A DNA stretch of 64,000 nt from Pseudoscleropodium purum (GCA_963969395.1 OZ017795.1:38111063-38175062); one strand, 5' to 3'; positions 49,521 through 60,975 are shown, counted from the first letter of the stretch. Made by a program: numbers and translations. Notes: generated by a model from the sequence alone, not told the origin.

Positions 49521-51318
49521 ATGGCCATGGCGATGGAGTTCCGATCCGGCGATTCTCGTTGCTGCACCTCCCCCTTCAAGACTACCACTACAATCTTGCA
49601 CCGCCATGATGCTAACCTTCGTTTTTCCCGAAGTCGGAGCTTTCGAAGCTCATCTGTATGTCCGGATGCAGCACTGGCCATGTCAAATTGCATTCCTCAG
49701 CCAATTTCAAGGTTCAGCTCTTCTCGTCGTACGACGATCGTGTGCAGCGCGACGAAGGACAATGACAGAGTCAGTGAGAACGAGCGAGGGTTTGAGAAGA
49801 AAATTGAAGCATTCGGGGAGGCGCTCTCGTCGGGGTTTCCCTTCTGGATAATGGTAGCGTGCGCTGGGGGGTTGACGAAGCCATCGGCGTTCACATGGAT
49901 CCAAGGACAAGTGCAGATTGTCGGCTTGAGCATCACGATGTTAGGAATGGGGATGACAATCTCCCTGGATGATTTGAAAGGCGCTCTGGCGATGCCGAAG
50001 GAGCTTGTGGCGGGGGTGTTGTTGCAGTACACGGTGATGCCAACTGCAGGGGCGTTGATTAGTTGGATGTTGAAGCTGCCGGCGCATTACGCCGCAGGGC
50101 TCATCTTGGTGGCGTGCTGTCCTGGTGGAACCTCCAGCAATGTGGTCACGTATCTGGCGAAAGGGAACGTGGCTTTGTCTGTGCTCATGACGGCGGCGAG
50201 CACGTTCCTGGCTGTTGTTATGACGCCGATGCTAACGTCGCGCTTGGTAGGGCAGTATGTTGCTGTGGACGCGGGATCGCTCTTCTTCTCCACATTGCAG
50301 GTTGGCATTGTTCGTTTGAAATCTCAAGATTAGGTCATTGGGATCAATTTATTGTTAAATTGCTAGGGATTCAAATTTACCCTTAAGGATCCACATCAAT
50401 CCATTCCAGAGAATCAAAATTAGGTCGTTGGTGCAAATTACTGTTAAATTACTAGAAATTCTAATTTTACACTGAAGAAACCACATCAATCCAGTCTAGA
50501 GTATCACATTGGCTCAAGTACTGTCAAATTGCTAGAAATTCGAATTTTATGCTGAAAAAAATCACATCAATCCATTCAAGAGAATCCTTGTGCATGCCAA
50601 TCTTCTGAAATGACATGAAGAAGAATCCCTGACGTCTTGTTTTGCTAAGTTGAGCTCATTTTGAAGTGAGAGATTCATAAGCCAATGAGCCAATGGCTGC
50701 GCATGTCACAGCTTGAATTGTGCTTGATTTGCTCTGTTTTGGCATGACTTTGCTCGTGGAACATTTACTACTCACGATTGTTTTGATCGTTTGTACTTGT
50801 AAGAAAATGTAAGTTGTAATGCTGCTAAATGTAGCCAATTTTGGGACCATTGCTTGCAGGTCGTGTTGCTTCCCGTGACAGTGGGTGTCTTGTTAGCACA
50901 ATATTTTCCAGGATTGGTGCGACGATTGATCCCGTTGGCTCCTTCCGTCGCTGTGCTCGTCGTCTCGGCGATCTGCGCGGGTGCCGTTTCGCAGAGTGCA
51001 GCGACCATTCGTCAGTCGGGTGGTCAAGTGCTGGCTGCAGCGATCGCCCTCCATGTGGCTGGTTTCTTGTTTGGCTACCTCCTGTCGCATACTCTCGGGT
51101 TTGAAGAATCCACGTCGCGCACGATCTCTATCGAAGTCGGGATGCAGAATTCGGTTCTGGGCGTCGTGCTTGCGAGCAGGCATTTGGGGAGTCCGTTAGC
51201 GGCAGTCCCGTGCGCTGTATCCAGTTTTTGCCACCCCATTATCGGCAGTGCCCTTGCAAGGTTCTGGCGTACTCGTACCGCTAAGCTGCCAACCGTTGAC
51301 GATGCCGTTTCATCGTAG
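49521..51318 (+). CDS. BASS: BASS-family plastid carrier (bile acid:sodium symporter-like), 2 exons
   Basis: Plant BASS proteins are sodium-coupled organic anion carriers of the plastid inner envelope (BASS2 pyruvate, BASS5 2-keto acids, BASS6 glycolate). Exon 1 is 49521-50300 and exon 2 is 50860-51318; the join TTGCAG/GTCGTG is phase 0 with a GT-AG intron of 559 bp. The product is 412 residues. Residues 1-75 are Ser/Arg-rich and end in IVCSA, which looks like a chloroplast transit peptide and cleavage site. The mature part has about nine hydrophobic segments, GMGMTISLDDL (142-152), the sodium-site-like CPGGTSSN (200-207), STSRTISIEVGMQNSVLG (344-361) and AVPCAVSS (375-382). From memory the last two blocks look more like BASS1 than BASS2, but the substrate cannot be read from sequence. 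ATG 49521 starts the transit peptide; M3 and M5 are close alternatives. Confidence 0.9.
50324..50590 (+). repeat. Triplicated ~80-90 bp repeat inside the BASS intron
   Basis: Three diverged tandem copies each contain a block close to TGTTAAATTGCTAG followed by a block close to CACATCAATCCA. They start near 50324, 50414 and 50503 and fill about half of the intron. They are seen by eye, with spacings of roughly 90 and 80 bp. Confidence 0.7.
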
Positions 51319-52898
51319 AGATCTTTATTTTTATTAATTCCACACTCATTCACGTCTTGCTACTTGAAGGAAGTTTTCGGTACCTGGGACTCGAAGGCAC
51401 AATGTATATGTCCGTAGCACGTAAGAAAGATTCTATGATACTCCTTTGTTTGCCCTTTTATTTTAACTTACAGACTTACAATATTTCATTTGTTGTTAAA
51501 GTAATAGTATTATTTTGGGAAATTTTAACAGGTAGTTTAAGTTCCTGGATGATCGTATTGAGAGCCGTCCGGTTCTGTTTGTATTGATGACTCTCGATGT
51601 GGTGGTTGTTATGTAGATTGGACGATGTTCTCTGTGCAAGATGGAATGTTGGTGGGTGAGGTGGACAAAGTTTTCATGCGAACGATTAAATATGTAATTG
51701 TGTAATGAGTTATCAAGCAGAAGAGGGATGTATTCTCGTGTTGACAACAGAATGTAAACGATTTTCCAAAGTATGTTTTGGAGTTTTGTAGAAGCGGCGG
51801 ACTTGTTTTGGATTGGAACTCTATCTTCAACTTTTCTATCGCTCTTGATTTCTTGTGAATTGAAGGAAACGTGCACACCATTGCCATTCAGTTGCATGTT
51901 AGATTTAATACCATTGCTCGCCTTAGAAATCGTGTGAGAGCTAAGACTTCTTATACCGGTAGTTTTTTCTCTGCCACAGCACTACTGGTTTTCTTGCTTC
52001 AATGTAGTTTTGTCCAACCTGTATGTTGAATGCTCAACAATTAAACTGGGTTTTGGCAGAAACGAACTCCTTGTGCCGGTGTATACTGTTTCTTTGGAGA
52101 TGAACCCACCGTAAACGCTATTATCACATCGGCGGCTAACAAGGGTAGTAAGCTCGAACTTGGAAACCCTGTAATTTAATACATGCGTATCCCATGTTAC
52201 TTGTTCATGATTATTAGAAGCATTAATCGAAAACTTAGCTCAACTATATTGCTTCATGCTCATATGATCAAGGCCTCGATCAAACTGAATGTGATTTGTA
52301 CTGGACGAAGTGAGGAAGTCACGAGTGTTAATTAAGTATTTACAACAATATTTGCTTTCCGTGGGGTATGTAAGGCGACCAAATCTTATCTCGATTATGG
52401 AGGACTCGACCAGCAGTGTATTTGTAATTAAGAACTCAGGGACCCCTGTTGTGTAAATTTTTCTCCCAAATCGGGCAACTTGCGTGGTCTAGTAAGTTGT
52501 TCCAGCCTTATCACGTACAAATCCAATTCTTTCTGCTCTGTAGGATCTGTGCTATAAGTTATTTATGGGTGCCTTTGAAGAGCATGTCGAAGCAGGAATC
52601 CAAGATCTTTGGGTTTGAAGAAAGAAAATCCTGGTTTCATCCTGCGGGACCTCTATCGTGCAGACTAGTCCCATACCCTACATACCCTACAGTACATGTC
52701 TGCCAACTTTGTACCTATAATCAATTCAAATTAGTGTTTCGAAGTGCCGTTTTGCATGATAGCAATGACTGAGTATTATGAAATCCTGTGTAGCAATTTG
52801 AAAACTATTTTTTTGGGTCACCTGGGTGTCTGAAATTTACGGTGCCGAATTATCATTCAATTTGAAGGGGCAAACTTAACAAAGTCACTGTATGATAG
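51319..52898. other. BASS 3' UTR and intergenic sequence
   Basis: GC-intermediate DNA without a supported frame. Overlapping minus-strand frames at 51496-51897 run against BASS and have no motif. No canonical AATAAA is obvious close to the BASS stop. Confidence 0.45.
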
Positions 52899-53040
52899 AA
52901 GTTATTTGGGAAAACACCGACCCCCTCAAACTGAGGTCCAATCGCCAGTACCCGTGTCGAGTCTCTGACCACTGGCACGCTGTCCAAGTTCTATAGGTCG
53001 AATCTAGGGCTTCTTAACTGTTCCAATCTACAGTGGAGGT
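52899..53040 (+). repeat. Dispersed repeat, second copy at 56638-56805
   Basis: Both contain AGTTATTT(G/A)G(G/A)AAAACAC, GTCCAAT, CCAAGTTCTATA and TTCCAATCTA in order. This copy is GC-richer, as if less decayed, and lies just upstream of the 53.5-kb locus. Confidence 0.7.
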
Positions 53041-53498
53041 AAGTCGGAAAGTACTACGGTTTCAACCTTGTGACGAGCCTTGCAGGATATTTTATCGCCG
53101 CTTGGGCTGCTGCCACCGAGGCACTGGTCTTTACCAGTTCGGTTCTATAAGACTGATCAGCGCTCCTTTCCTCGTTGCTGTGTTCTACAATCCAGGTCAC
53201 TTTTCGAACCCCAGCTTCGTCTCTTAGTTCGCCGATATTATACTGCCTCGCTGCTTACAGTACTAAATCTGTACTAGTCCGCCTTTACTGAGGTTTGAAA
53301 GTCTCTGCATTAGATTGCATGTCAAACTGCAGTCTGTGCGTCTCTGACAACCTCGTTTGCTAGTGTAGAGGTTTTCACACGCCTCTGTTCTGCTCTCTTT
53401 TATTTCTCTTGAGGGAACGTTAGTCTAAAACTTGCAAGTCTCTGGGAGCTTCTGAGGAGACTAGTCTATTGCGGCGTCACAAGAGCTTGGTTGTTGTC

Positions 53499-53918
53499 AT
53501 GGCTTCTCTTCTTCAATGTGAGCACCTGCGTGAAATTCCGAGGGTCCTGTCAGTGGCCACCATCCCAAGGAGCTCGGGGTATTCCACGCCAATTTCGAGT
53601 CACGTCTGCCTCAGTATGCCAGACCCTGATCTTCCTGCGTCAACGGCTACCACGGTCTCTTCCTCCTCAGTGTATTCCACTTCGTACATTCAAAGCAGGA
53701 GCGAAACTTATAACTCTGATGCGGACTATTTCGAGGACGAGGCTTCGAAAGACTTTTGGAGCGAGTTTGAATTTTCAGGGCTTGCTATGAATCAGCGAGG
53801 AGTTGATGAGGTCAACCAAGAAGTCGAAGACGATCAGATGGGGCGTCCTGTATTGGCCAGTCGGAAGCGACACAAAGGACTCCTGGGTGGGGTTACAGAG
53901 TTTGACCCCACTGTTTAA
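53499..53918 (+). CDS. Hypothetical acidic protein or first coding exon
   Basis: ATG 53499 opens a frame of 139 codons beginning MASLLQCEHLREIPRVLS. It has a Ser/Thr-rich middle and an acidic stretch (YNSDADYFEDEASKDFW), then a basic SRKRHKG. The codons look like those of the clear genes and the island is GC-normal, so it is probably coding. CGTCCT/GTATTG near 53855 is a phase-0 5' splice site that would join in frame to the exon-like block at 54142; otherwise the frame ends at TAA 53916-53918. No domain is recognised. Confidence 0.45.
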   Translation: MASLLQCEHLREIPRVLSVATIPRSSGYSTPISSHVCLSMPDPDLPASTATTVSSSSVYSTSYIQSRSETYNSDADYFEDEASKDFWSEFEFSGLAMNQRGVDEVNQEVEDDQMGRPVLASRKRHKGLLGGVTEFDPTV

Positions 53919-54141
53919 AATATTGTGGTCACAGGAGAGATTTGTGTATTTATGTTGGTTAACTTTTCCATCTATGGCCAGCTTCGACCTTCGTCAGATC
54001 CGAGTAAGAGGTTCCTCCTTACACAATCTGTTTGTGCTTAGATGTACACACGAAATTGCTGAAGGTCGTAGGATAATTAGATTATTAGTACAGTAGGTGA
54101 GGAGTACATCTGATGATGATCCTTGTTGTAATCTCTTACAG

Positions 54142-54327
54142 GGGAAAGATTTCAGGGGTCCCCATGATTTCCACTTTACTCCCCGGTACACGCCGGGGGA
54201 AAGCATACCTCCAGTCATCAGAAAGCAGAATTGGAGACGAACCAAGAACTCTGAATTCTTTGAGGAGTTTGGTGACGTCTGGCATTTGGTTGGAAGATTT
54301 TGGAGAGGAGAGCCTGTTCGTAGTTGA
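54142..54327 (+). CDS. Probable downstream exon of the 53.5-kb gene
   Basis: The 3' splice-like AATCTCTTACAG/GGG at about 54141 opens a block reading GKDFRGPHDFHFTPRYTPGE, then KQNWRRTKNSEFFEEFGDVW, ending at TGA 54327. Aromatic-rich composition without low-complexity bias suggests real coding sequence. The phase fits the GTATTG donor in the block at 53499. TTTG/GTGACG at 54271 is an alternative donor whose phase would fit the acceptor at 54935. Confidence 0.35.
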   Translation, partial: GKDFRGPHDFHFTPRYTPGESIPPVIRKQNWRRTKNSEFFEEFGDVWHLVGRFWRGEPVRS

Positions 54328-54935
54328 GTTGTTCTGGACTGGCGGCAACTAGTGGGATGTCTGGTTGTGTGCAGCCTTGTTGAAGTGCGACACATCCAAA
54401 ATTTCCATGCATGCGAACACTAGTAGAGAGCCCACCCCAGAGATATTCTAGAAAATGTTGCCGCTTAACAGTTGACAGGGTTTATGGCAAAAACTGCGGC
54501 CCTAAGAGCTTCACAAGTAGCAGGGCTTAATGAGACTAGGTTTTCTAAGTTACCTCCCGGCTATTTTTCTACTTGCTTTTTCCCCGTAAGGGTCAGAAAT
54601 CTCGAGATGCAACCAAGACCTTCCATTTGAAGAACAGAAGCCCATTACATTTTGAGTCCATATCCTAAATGTTAGACAAGTTTGAGGCATGGCGTCCTTG
54701 TCCACCGGCAGGCAAAATTCAAGCATCTCAAGATTGCAGACCTTTACGGAAAAGAGACTAAAGAGTTGCACAATAAGACAACTAGGATCAGTGGCGTACG
54801 CGGAAGAGAATTCTTCAGGGTTGCCGATACTTACTGTTCTTTGACTGGAGTGCACTGTAGGCCTCTTTTTCAAGTTTCTTCCAGTAGATTGAAATCTGGC
54901 AACAGGAATTGCAACTAAGTGCTTTTCTTCTACAG

Positions 54936-55183
54936 AGTTGCAAGTTTCCGGACCTGGAAGCCCGCCCTCAGACTGTGCCGTAAGCTTAATTCCCGAACAA
55001 GAGTTGCAACTTTGCCACGAGCTGTGTAATGCAAACGTTCAAGTCATTAGTGATTCCACCATCTCTCGATCGGAGAGACTCTTGCAGCTGGGTCTGAATC
55101 TCGGAAGACGAACAGGCAATTTTCGGGGCCTGGTTGTGGGATGGATGTGGAAGGAGATGGGTATGGAGATGGGTCGTGATTAG
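54936..55183 (+). CDS. Possible further exon of the 53.5-kb gene
   Basis: After CTTTTCTTCTACAG (ending 54935) a frame runs to TAG at 55183, with LIPEQELQLCHELCNANVQV and a Leu/Arg-rich SERLLQLGLNLGRR. With the donor at 54271 the codon G/AG joins in frame. The join is speculative and no family is recognised. Confidence 0.2.
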
Positions 55184-55679
55184 CACAAGCTCAACACGGA
55201 CGCGTAAAAGGCAACCGCGTTGAAGAAGAGGAACAACTTGGGCACCACCAGGAATGCGGCGACAGCAATCCCTTTGAACGTCAATATAGTTCAATTGGCG
55301 AATTTTTGTTCAAATGGCCGCGGTGGACCCGCAAGCAAGGAAGAAAAGGAAAATGAGTTATGGAGCCACGAGAGGAATGGGGGTGGAAATCCTAGCTTAG
55401 CACAGCGCAAACTACTTGTGGATGAAGTGCAATTTGCATATTGATTTGCATATTTATCGGCACAAAAAGGTAATGTAAATGTTAAAATGGCACATGGAAT
55501 ATTACCAATTGAACTGAATTGACACTATTTCATGATGGAGACAAGGGCATTGGTGACATTCGCAATGAGCATGGCCACAATGCCACAAGATTAATTCCTT
55601 GGATGCACACTTGTTGGAGATTTTTTTTCTATTATCCCTAAGAGCCCCATGGGATCAAAAGTGTCTTTGCATAGTCTAG

Positions 55680-56345
55680 AAGTCTAATTTGAAGTGTTGT
55701 AACTTTTGCATCTAGTGTCTAAATTCAATAAAACTTGTTGGGAAATCTATGCTCTCTTTTTTAGTTTGTGTGGTAAAATTTTCAGATCAATTTAAATTGT
55801 AGTGATTTTTTGGAAGTCATTTGAAGTTCATGGGTTCAATTTGAGTTCAACAAACTACATTTTGATGGCTACAACTTCAGGGGCTTGTATCTCCTTCATA
55901 CAATGTTTGTTTTCAATAAAAATTTGTTGTGTTGTGTTCCCCTTGAAGTCTAGTTATTGTGGTAAAATTTTCATGTCAATCCAAGTTGTTTTGAATGTTT
56001 GGGAGCAATTCAAAGTTCAAAATCCGTACATTTTTAGATTACAATTAACTTTAGTGGTTTGTTTCTTATTCATATAGTGTCCGTTTGCAACTTCTTTTGC
56101 TATTTTAAAAAAAAAAGTCACAATGAGTCAATGAAGTGATATTTTCTTTCACCAATGTATTTGTATGCTAGTTTTGAATCACTTTACAATTAAAGTTTTT
56201 TCATTTGAGTAGGTTTAAAAATTGAATTTCACCTCTAAATGTGTTGCTAGGAAAATTTCAGCATCCTTTTCAACACTAGAACATTGTAATCTTGCCATCT
56301 ATATGGCCAAATGACTCCAAATTTGACTCACATCATCTACAACAC
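55680..56345 (-). repeat. Inverted copy of the 44225-45060 repeat
   Basis: Decayed copy in opposite orientation. The frame at 55802-56077 lies wholly within it and is not supported as a gene. Confidence 0.75.
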
Positions 56346-56401
56346 ATACACTACAAGATTGTATGGCATAACCTTTAAACAACACTAAAGTTGGAAAATG
56401 T

Positions 56402-56805
56402 TTGATGGATGACTTGATTGTTCACTACAGAAATAAAGAATGTACCAATTCATTCAATAATCAAAACATTTTGATGATTACTTTGGTCATTGTGGACCAT
56501 GTCCTTCAAAGGTTAAATTTTTATACTTTAGTGACATTTAGACCTATAACACTTCAAGAGCAATGATGTTTTTAAATCTCAAAAAGCCATGAACCTTTAT
56601 TGGGTTAACATCCTTCAAACATAATAAGTTCACCATAAAAGTTATTTAGAAAAACACACACTCAAGTTGATGTCCAATTAACTAAAGGCCATCAACACCC
56701 ATGTTGAATCTCTAACCATTTTGAAGTTGAGGACATGCTACCCAAGTTCTATACATCAAATCTAGTTTTTTTCTTTAACTTTTCCAATCTAGAATAGAGA
56801 TACTT
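56402..56805 (+). repeat. Composite of two dispersed repeats
   Basis: 56402-56545 resembles 33410-33545 (AGAAATAAAGAATGTACC block) and 56638-56805 resembles 52899-53040. This suggests a larger ancestral element of which the other copies are fragments. Confidence 0.6.
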
Positions 56806-57011
56806 ATATAAGCCCTATTCAAACTTGAACATCCAATGGTAGTGGACAAGATGAAAAGCATTTTCATTGGTTGAGCATAGGGGTTTGTCCACTAAGGCAT
56901 TCACATCGGAGGGACAACCACTTGACAATAAGTCCATGTCATCAAGCACTCCCGCCAAAATTGAAGGTAAAGTCATAGTTGTATCGGACAACTTTGGGGT
57001 CACTTCGGCAG

Positions 57012-57212
57012 ATGATTCCAAACTTGTTTAGAAGACAAAACGCTTCACCTCGAGCTTCGCCACGGCGCCTTCAAGCTTCTTCACAAGGTGCGATTTCGAA
57101 GCAGAATTTTTCTTCTTTCCCGTTTTCGCAAGAAATGCAGTGTATCAAGGAGCCCGATCGTGAAGACGCTTATTCGCTCATTAGCTACGCCAATTTGCCA
57201 AATCCCGGCTGA
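57012..57212 (+). CDS. Possible small protein or first coding exon, 66 codons
   Basis: An ATG-initiated frame of 66 codons begins MIPNLFRRQNASPRASPRR and ends YANLPNPG. Its first half is Arg/Ser/Gln-rich with almost no acidic residues, as in mitochondrial or plastid presequences; the second half is mixed. It sits in a GC-richer island directly after AT-rich repeat sequence (to about 56.99 kb) and about 1.5 kb upstream of UMPS on the same strand. It could be an independent small gene, the leader of the UMPS transcript, or chance. A second short ATG frame of 18 codons (MANFSPVAL...) follows at 57274-57330. I do not recognise the product. Confidence 0.25.
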   Translation: MIPNLFRRQNASPRASPRRLQASSQGAISKQNFSSFPFSQEMQCIKEPDREDAYSLISYANLPNPG

Positions 57213-58765
57213 AATTGGGCAAACCCTGCTGTCCGGCTGTGTGAAGACTTCAGCGGTCAGATTCGAGAAGATTATGGCGAATTTTAGTCCTGTGGCGTTG
57301 CAAGAGCCCTGGGGTGACAGGATTTCGTGATTGTTTGCTGTCGATTAGCTCTGTTCTTTCGATTGGTTGGGGTGGGTTGGGTGCAAGTTAGTCATTCACA
57401 CTGCTTCCATTTTCCAGCTTGCAGTCTCCATCTTCTTACACCTCACTCACTTAGTCTGATTTCAAAGAGATTATACGCTTGCTGCAAGCCCCCTTCATCT
57501 GTCTGCCGCCACATGGACGACAATGATGCATTTTCACTACCAGTAGTATCAGATTCTGATTATATTGACAAATTCATCTTCGTTAATGTATTGCATTTTG
57601 GTAATTTTGCCGCAGTCTCTTCAGTTTTGCGGGAGCAATCAATTCCTTAACCTTCATGAATCCTAGTCATTCCTTTTCTCCCCGCTGGAGGATTAAGATT
57701 TTGTTTCCTACGGACAATTATAATGATTTCAAATCTTCAGTTTCATTTTGAGGTCTTGTTAGGCGCTAACAGGTTCGAAGATTGAATGTGATAGTGGCTA
57801 GAAATTGATGAAATTGTTGGTTTCCTATGGGTGTGGATCATCGGCTGTTGTATGGTCGCCCTGTTTTGAATGCGAATCGGTCCGTCTTGTTGGAAAGAGT
57901 CAGCTTGTCAGTTTTTTTGAAGATGAGATGCATTCAGACGCTCTCCAGACTGCGTGTTTTTCTCTGAGGACCTAAATATTGTGAAAAACGATTGCAGACA
58001 TCCTTGTTGAGAGCGGATTCTCTTGAGGAGGAAGAATCACTTCAAAGGTTTCTTAAAGGTGTGCGCCCTCCCCTAATTTCTAAGTCAGTTGGTAGCAATT
58101 GCAGTTCGTTTCCATTCATGAAGTTAGGGTTTCATCATAGAAGTGGATTCAATACTTCCAGGTGCTCCTACTTTGCCTACAGATTACTGTCGCATAGTCG
58201 GAGGTTTCAACCCTGAACATCATTATATCGATTGGATATTTTCAAATTGAGGAGACATCAAGTTATTGTGAGCATTGATAGGTAGCGTCAGCATTAAGTT
58301 GATTTGGAATGTCTTCAGAGATTCAGATGTTGTCACTTAGGACAGATCTAATTTTGAGGGAAAATTACGTCGAAATTCTATGTTACTTGATACCGCAGTG
58401 AAGTTTATTTTGATTTCGTTTTCATTTCAGGATTCAGGGTGTCTGATGTCGAAACTGGTAGCTTCATCGCTTTAGTTGCCAAAAATTATAATTTGACAAC
58501 ATTGCGGTTCGTGTGTAACAAATTTGCTCGGACTTTACGTAATTGTGACTGTTATCGTGTTGCTTTTGCTAACTGATATCGCTGTAATTCTAGGTGTTGA
58601 TGATTTATTTCAATTGGCGGAGGGTAGTTATATTTATCAAACCATTTTTGGCCTCCTGGATTACTGAATTGAGTGAGTCCCGGAGTTAGGGACGAGGAGC
58701 GCCCACCCTCATGCCCATTACCTATCTCATTAGAGACTTGCATTGGAGTTCTGTCTCGTGCAGCG
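57213..58765 (+). other. UMPS upstream region with splice-like sites
   Basis: This 1.5-kb stretch has intermediate GC and no long ATG-initiated frame. Possible 3' splice sites lie at CGATTGCAG (about 57991-57997) and TCGTGCAG (58757-58763), and a possible 5' splice site at CTTCAAAG/GT near 58047. A frame from 57992 to 58216 (beginning after TTGCAG, with SLEEEESLQRF) is open but has no upstream coding partner that I can place. The most economical reading is promoter plus a spliced 5' leader of UMPS. Confidence 0.35.
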
Positions 58766-60196
58766 ATGGTGGATGCGGCGGTGGATAGCTTGGTGCTGGC
58801 CTTGCACAATGTGGAGGCAGTGAAGTTCGGCGAATTCAAGTTGAAGAGCGGCATCATTTCCCCAATTTACATCGACTTGCGAGTGATAGTCTCCTACCCG
58901 AAGCTCTTGCAACAAGTTTCGGAATCTGTTTGGGCCACCGTCTCAGGCGTGGAGCAGGATGTGATCTGCGGGGTGCCTTACACGGCGCTGCCCATTGCGA
59001 CCGCCATTTCGCTCAAGCACAATGTGCCGATGGTGATGCGGCGCAAGGAGGTAAAGGATTACGGTACGAAGAAGGCGATTGAAGGTTTCTTCACACCCGG
59101 GCAGAAGTGCTTGATCATCGAGGATCTGGTGACTAGCGGGGCGTCGGTGTTGGAAACCGTGGAGCCTCTGGTGGCAGCCGGGTTGAAGGTGACGGACGTG
59201 GTGGTGTTGATTGACAGGGAGCAAGGCGGGCCACAGACTTTGTCCAAGCACGGGCTGAAGTTGCACGCGGCGCTGAAACTGACGCGGATTGTGGAGGTTC
59301 TTGTGCGCCATGGCAAATTGACACAAGAGGTCGCGGACTCTGTAGGGAAGTTTTTGGCTGCGAATCAGACGACGGTGAGCATGCCGCTCGTTGCGCTAAC
59401 CCCTGCGAAGGTGAGACGGTTGCCATTCGGAGAGAGGGCGGGCTTGACGAAAAATCCTACCGGAAAGAAGCTCTTCGAGATTATGGAAAGGAAACAGAGC
59501 AATTTGTCGGTGGCAGCTGATGTGAACACAGCTCGGGAGCTTCTAGCACTTGCAGATGCCGTAGGACAAGACATTTGCGTGCTGAAAACGCACGTCGACA
59601 TCTTCCCCGACTTTTCCCCGGAGTTCAGCCGCCAGCTTCGTGAAATTGCTGACAAGCATGACTTTCTGATTTTTGAGGACCGGAAGTTTGCAGACATTGG
59701 GAACACGGTGACCATGCAATACGAAGGTGGCATTTACAAGATAGTGGAGTGGGCAGATATCACAAATGCGCACATTGTCCCTGGTGTAGGCATTGTGGAT
59801 GGTTTGAAGTTGAAGGGGCTTCCAAAGGGTCGTGGACTTTTGCTTCTTGCAGAGATGAGCTCGAAAGGAACCCTCGCCAAGGGGGAGTACACCCAGGCGG
59901 CTGCTCAGATTGCTGCAGATCATCCCGAATTTGTTATTGGATTCATCTCAACCAACCCCGCTGCATGGGTGGGAGGGCCAGGCAGCCCTGCGTTGATTCA
60001 TATGACTCCTGGCGTTCAAATGAGTGCTGGTGGGGATGCTCTCGGCCAACAGTACAACACGCCTAGCTCGGTAATTGGGGAGAGAGGCAGTGATATTATT
60101 ATTGTGGGACGTGGTATTATCAAGTCTGCAGACCCTGCTGCTGCTGCAAAGGAGTATCGCAAGGCGGGATGGGCAGCGTACGAGCAAAGTCTGTAA
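58766..60196 (+). CDS. UMPS: UMP synthase: orotate phosphoribosyltransferase fused to OMP decarboxylase
   Basis: This bifunctional enzyme performs the last two steps of de novo pyrimidine synthesis, orotate to OMP to UMP. The coding region is one exon of 476 codons, the usual plant length. The OPRT domain (about 1-205) shows [16 protein letters not shown] (24-39), the flexible-loop [13 protein letters not shown] (91-103) and the PRPP motif [12 protein letters not shown] (116-127). The OMPDC domain (about 225-476) shows KTHVDI (274-279), the catalytic [10 protein letters not shown] (303-312, Lys307 between Asp305 and Asp310), MTPGVQ (413-418) and VGRGII (447-452). I chose ATG 58766: the frame is open 93 nt further upstream without an ATG, and TCGTGCAG just before the ATG looks like a 3' splice site, so the leader may contain an intron. 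Domain order OPRT then OMPDC is the normal plant and animal fusion. Confidence 0.96.
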   Translation: MVDAAVDSLVLALHNVEAVKFGEFKLKSGIISPIYIDLRVIVSYPKLLQQVSESVWATVSGVEQDVICGVPYTALPIATAISLKHNVPMVMRRKEVKDYGTKKAIEGFFTPGQKCLIIEDLVTSGASVLETVEPLVAAGLKVTDVVVLIDREQGGPQTLSKHGLKLHAALKLTRIVEVLVRHGKLTQEVADSVGKFLAANQTTVSMPLVALTPAKVRRLPFGERAGLTKNPTGKKLFEIMERKQSNLSVAADVNTARELLALADAVGQDICVLKTHVDIFPDFSPEFSRQLREIADKHDFLIFEDRKFADIGNTVTMQYEGGIYKIVEWADITNAHIVPGVGIVDGLKLKGLPKGRGLLLLAEMSSKGTLAKGEYTQAAAQIAADHPEFVIGFISTNPAAWVGGPGSPALIHMTPGVQMSAGGDALGQQYNTPSSVIGERGSDIIIVGRGIIKSADPAAAAKEYRKAGWAAYEQSL

Positions 60197-60451
60197 GCTC
60201 AGAATTGTTTGCATTGCCACATTACTCTCAGTGTCAGCAAGTTTTGTTCTATCGAATTCTCTGCAAGGCTGGATTGTTAAGATAGTTGGGACATTGGGAA
60301 TACAAGTGGTTGTTTGCAACGTGAGTATTCAAGAAGAAAGAGGAATTGTTTCTAATGCACTGCGGGACAATGTTTTTTAGGTCACATTGCAGCATTGGGC
60401 TTCGTTCTGAATTGACATTCTGTGAGAGCGTGTGTTGTAATTTTGGAGAAT

Positions 60452-60457
60452 AATAAA
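60452..60457 (+). terminator. Poly(A) signal AATAAA of UMPS
   Basis: A canonical AATAAA lies 256 nt after the UMPS stop codon, giving a plausible 3' UTR of about 270-280 nt. Confidence 0.6.
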
Positions 60458-60639
60458 GTAACACATGAAGAATTTTCTACGTGCAATGTATCAAACTTTA
60501 TATGCACTTCTATTGTGAAACTGTTAACTTAGGAGCTCAGCTTTGGTGATTGCAATGGTGACTCAACAAAATCATCAAGTGTGCAGATTTACAATCTTTC
60601 TGCGGTCATCTTCCTCGGTTGCATTCCTTTTCCAACCAA

Positions 60640-60752
60640 CCAACGTTCCTTTCTCGTCGTGCTTCTCTCCTTTCGGTTCCTTCCGTTCATTGTCGTCCCG
60701 GTTAAGTTAAGGTCGAGCTGGGCAATGAGAAGCCAACAACACTGGCTAGATG
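60640..60752 (+). other. Possible first exon ending in a strong 5' splice site
   Basis: Pyrimidine-rich leader-like sequence is followed by ATG 60726, nine codons (MRSQQHWLD), then GTAAGTTA, a near-perfect plant donor. No downstream exon could be identified in the next 3 kb. Confidence 0.2.
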
Positions 60753-60756
60753 TAAG

Positions 60757-60975
60757 TTAAAGAGCATGTGAGGTGGCAAGCGTAATTCGCAGCAGGTGGG
60801 CGACACTTTGTTTTGCTTTTGTCAGATGTTGGAATTTGAGTTTTGGAATAGCGCTTTTGCTTTCCGGAGGTTCCCTCTCCGCTGTAACGGAAGTAGACGC
60901 TTCGTCCTTGCTGCCAGTTTCTGAACTCTTCATAATGACAAAGTAATGCTTGAGAGCCGGGAGGCTCTCAAGCAT
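60757..60975 (-). CDS. Hypothetical small protein, 72 codons
   Basis: A minus-strand ATG frame of 72 codons begins MLESLPALKHYFVIMKSS and is then rich in Ser, Glu and Lys (SKDEASTSVTAEREPPESKS). Its first codons are made of one arm of the perfect hairpin at 60944-60977. The next Met (60933) would give 58 codons. Opposite it, the plus strand has an exon-like ATGAGAAGCC... ending in a textbook GTAAGTT donor at 60753. Only one of the two readings, at most, is likely to be right. Not recognised. Confidence 0.2.
   Translation of the reverse strand: MLESLPALKHYFVIMKSSETGSKDEASTSVTAEREPPESKSAIPKLKFQHLTKAKQSVAHLLRITLATSHAL

Noticed and set aside
49697..51353. Minus-strand and alternate-frame ORFs over BASS
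   Set aside because: They are shadows of GC-rich BASS coding sequence without motifs.
58943..60319. Several long minus-strand ORFs
   Set aside because: They are antisense shadows of the UMPS exon.
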